Shown here in pieces: positions 63,979 to 64,000 of a stretch of DNA of 64,000 nt. The stretch comes from Acuticoccus yangtzensis (GTDB lineage: Bacteria; Pseudomonadota; Alphaproteobacteria; Rhizobiales; Amorphaceae). How positions within the stretch are numbered: position 1 is the stretch's first letter; each line of letters opens with the position of its first letter. The notes under the pieces were generated by a model. The model had not been told where the DNA came from. It made no database searches and was given only the letters and a program-made list of their open reading frames with translations. Location of the stretch: positions 1 to 64,000 of the forward strand of contig NZ_MJUX01000013.1 in NCBI RefSeq assembly GCF_001927245.1. Direction: 5' to 3'. Both the position numbers and the translations under genes were made by a program.

Positions 63979-64000
63979 TGGCGTCCGATCGTTCCGCAGC

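Overview
The window looks like a stretch of a large conjugative plasmid (or plasmid-derived replicon) from a high-GC alphaproteobacterium, probably Hyphomicrobiales or Rhodobacterales. Pointers are a VirD2/VirD1/VirC1-class relaxosome with a complete VirB1-VirB11/VirD4 type IV secretion system, an iteron-controlled replication initiator, two toxin-antitoxin loci, and several partial insertion sequences and resolvase genes. No rRNA, tRNA or CRISPR array was seen. The exact genus cannot be read from the sequence.

Layout. 1-2.3 kb: an ArdC-type antirestriction gene and a HigB/HigA-like toxin-antitoxin pair. 2.3-8.6 kb: the DNA-processing module (VirC2-like, VirC1, a repeat-rich gap that is a candidate oriT or centromere, VirD1, VirD2, VirD4). 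8.7-15.8 kb: an inserted cobalamin/cobalt and ribonucleotide-reductase block, with a frameshifted cobW, the 3' end of a btuF-like gene fused head-to-head to a 5'-truncated nrdA, nrdB of the class Ic (Tyr to Phe) type, and a cobalamin riboswitch driving cbtB-cbtA-DUF1636 and an exported protein. 15.8-26.3 kb, minus strand: the virB operon, transcribed from an AT-rich palindromic region near 26.4 kb. 26.6-27.9 kb: repA with six iterons, one lying inside the first codons of repA. 28-29.6 kb: an IS110 element followed by an internally deleted relative.

29.8-57.1 kb is a very large copper/redox region: a multicopper oxidase, two L,D-transpeptidases, a DUF411 protein, cytochrome c, DsbD/DsbA-type thiol proteins, CopZ, CopA, an EF-hand protein, a permease, DUF305 and CueR. 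Next comes a set of respiratory complex I-like membrane subunits (NuoA, H, J, K, L, M, N). In place of the peripheral arm this set has only one 328-residue cysteine-free protein that resembles a decayed NuoB joined to part of NuoD. A second copper operon follows (exported Cys-rich protein, lipoprotein, outer-membrane factor, second multicopper oxidase, cupredoxin, CusF-like). CueR-type promoters lie upstream of copZ, copA and the DUF2933 gene that immediately precedes the nuo-like operon, which suggests that the complex I-like module may be copper-inducible. This module is the strongest candidate for an undescribed system.

57.1-64 kb: an AT-rich island with an ABC-type membrane domain lacking an ATPase and an exported protein; an IS21 remnant; a WGR-domain gene; a parDE pair between a decayed and an intact resolvase; a decayed membrane-protein gene; a PepSY protein; lspA; and a DUF1624-type membrane protein near the right edge.
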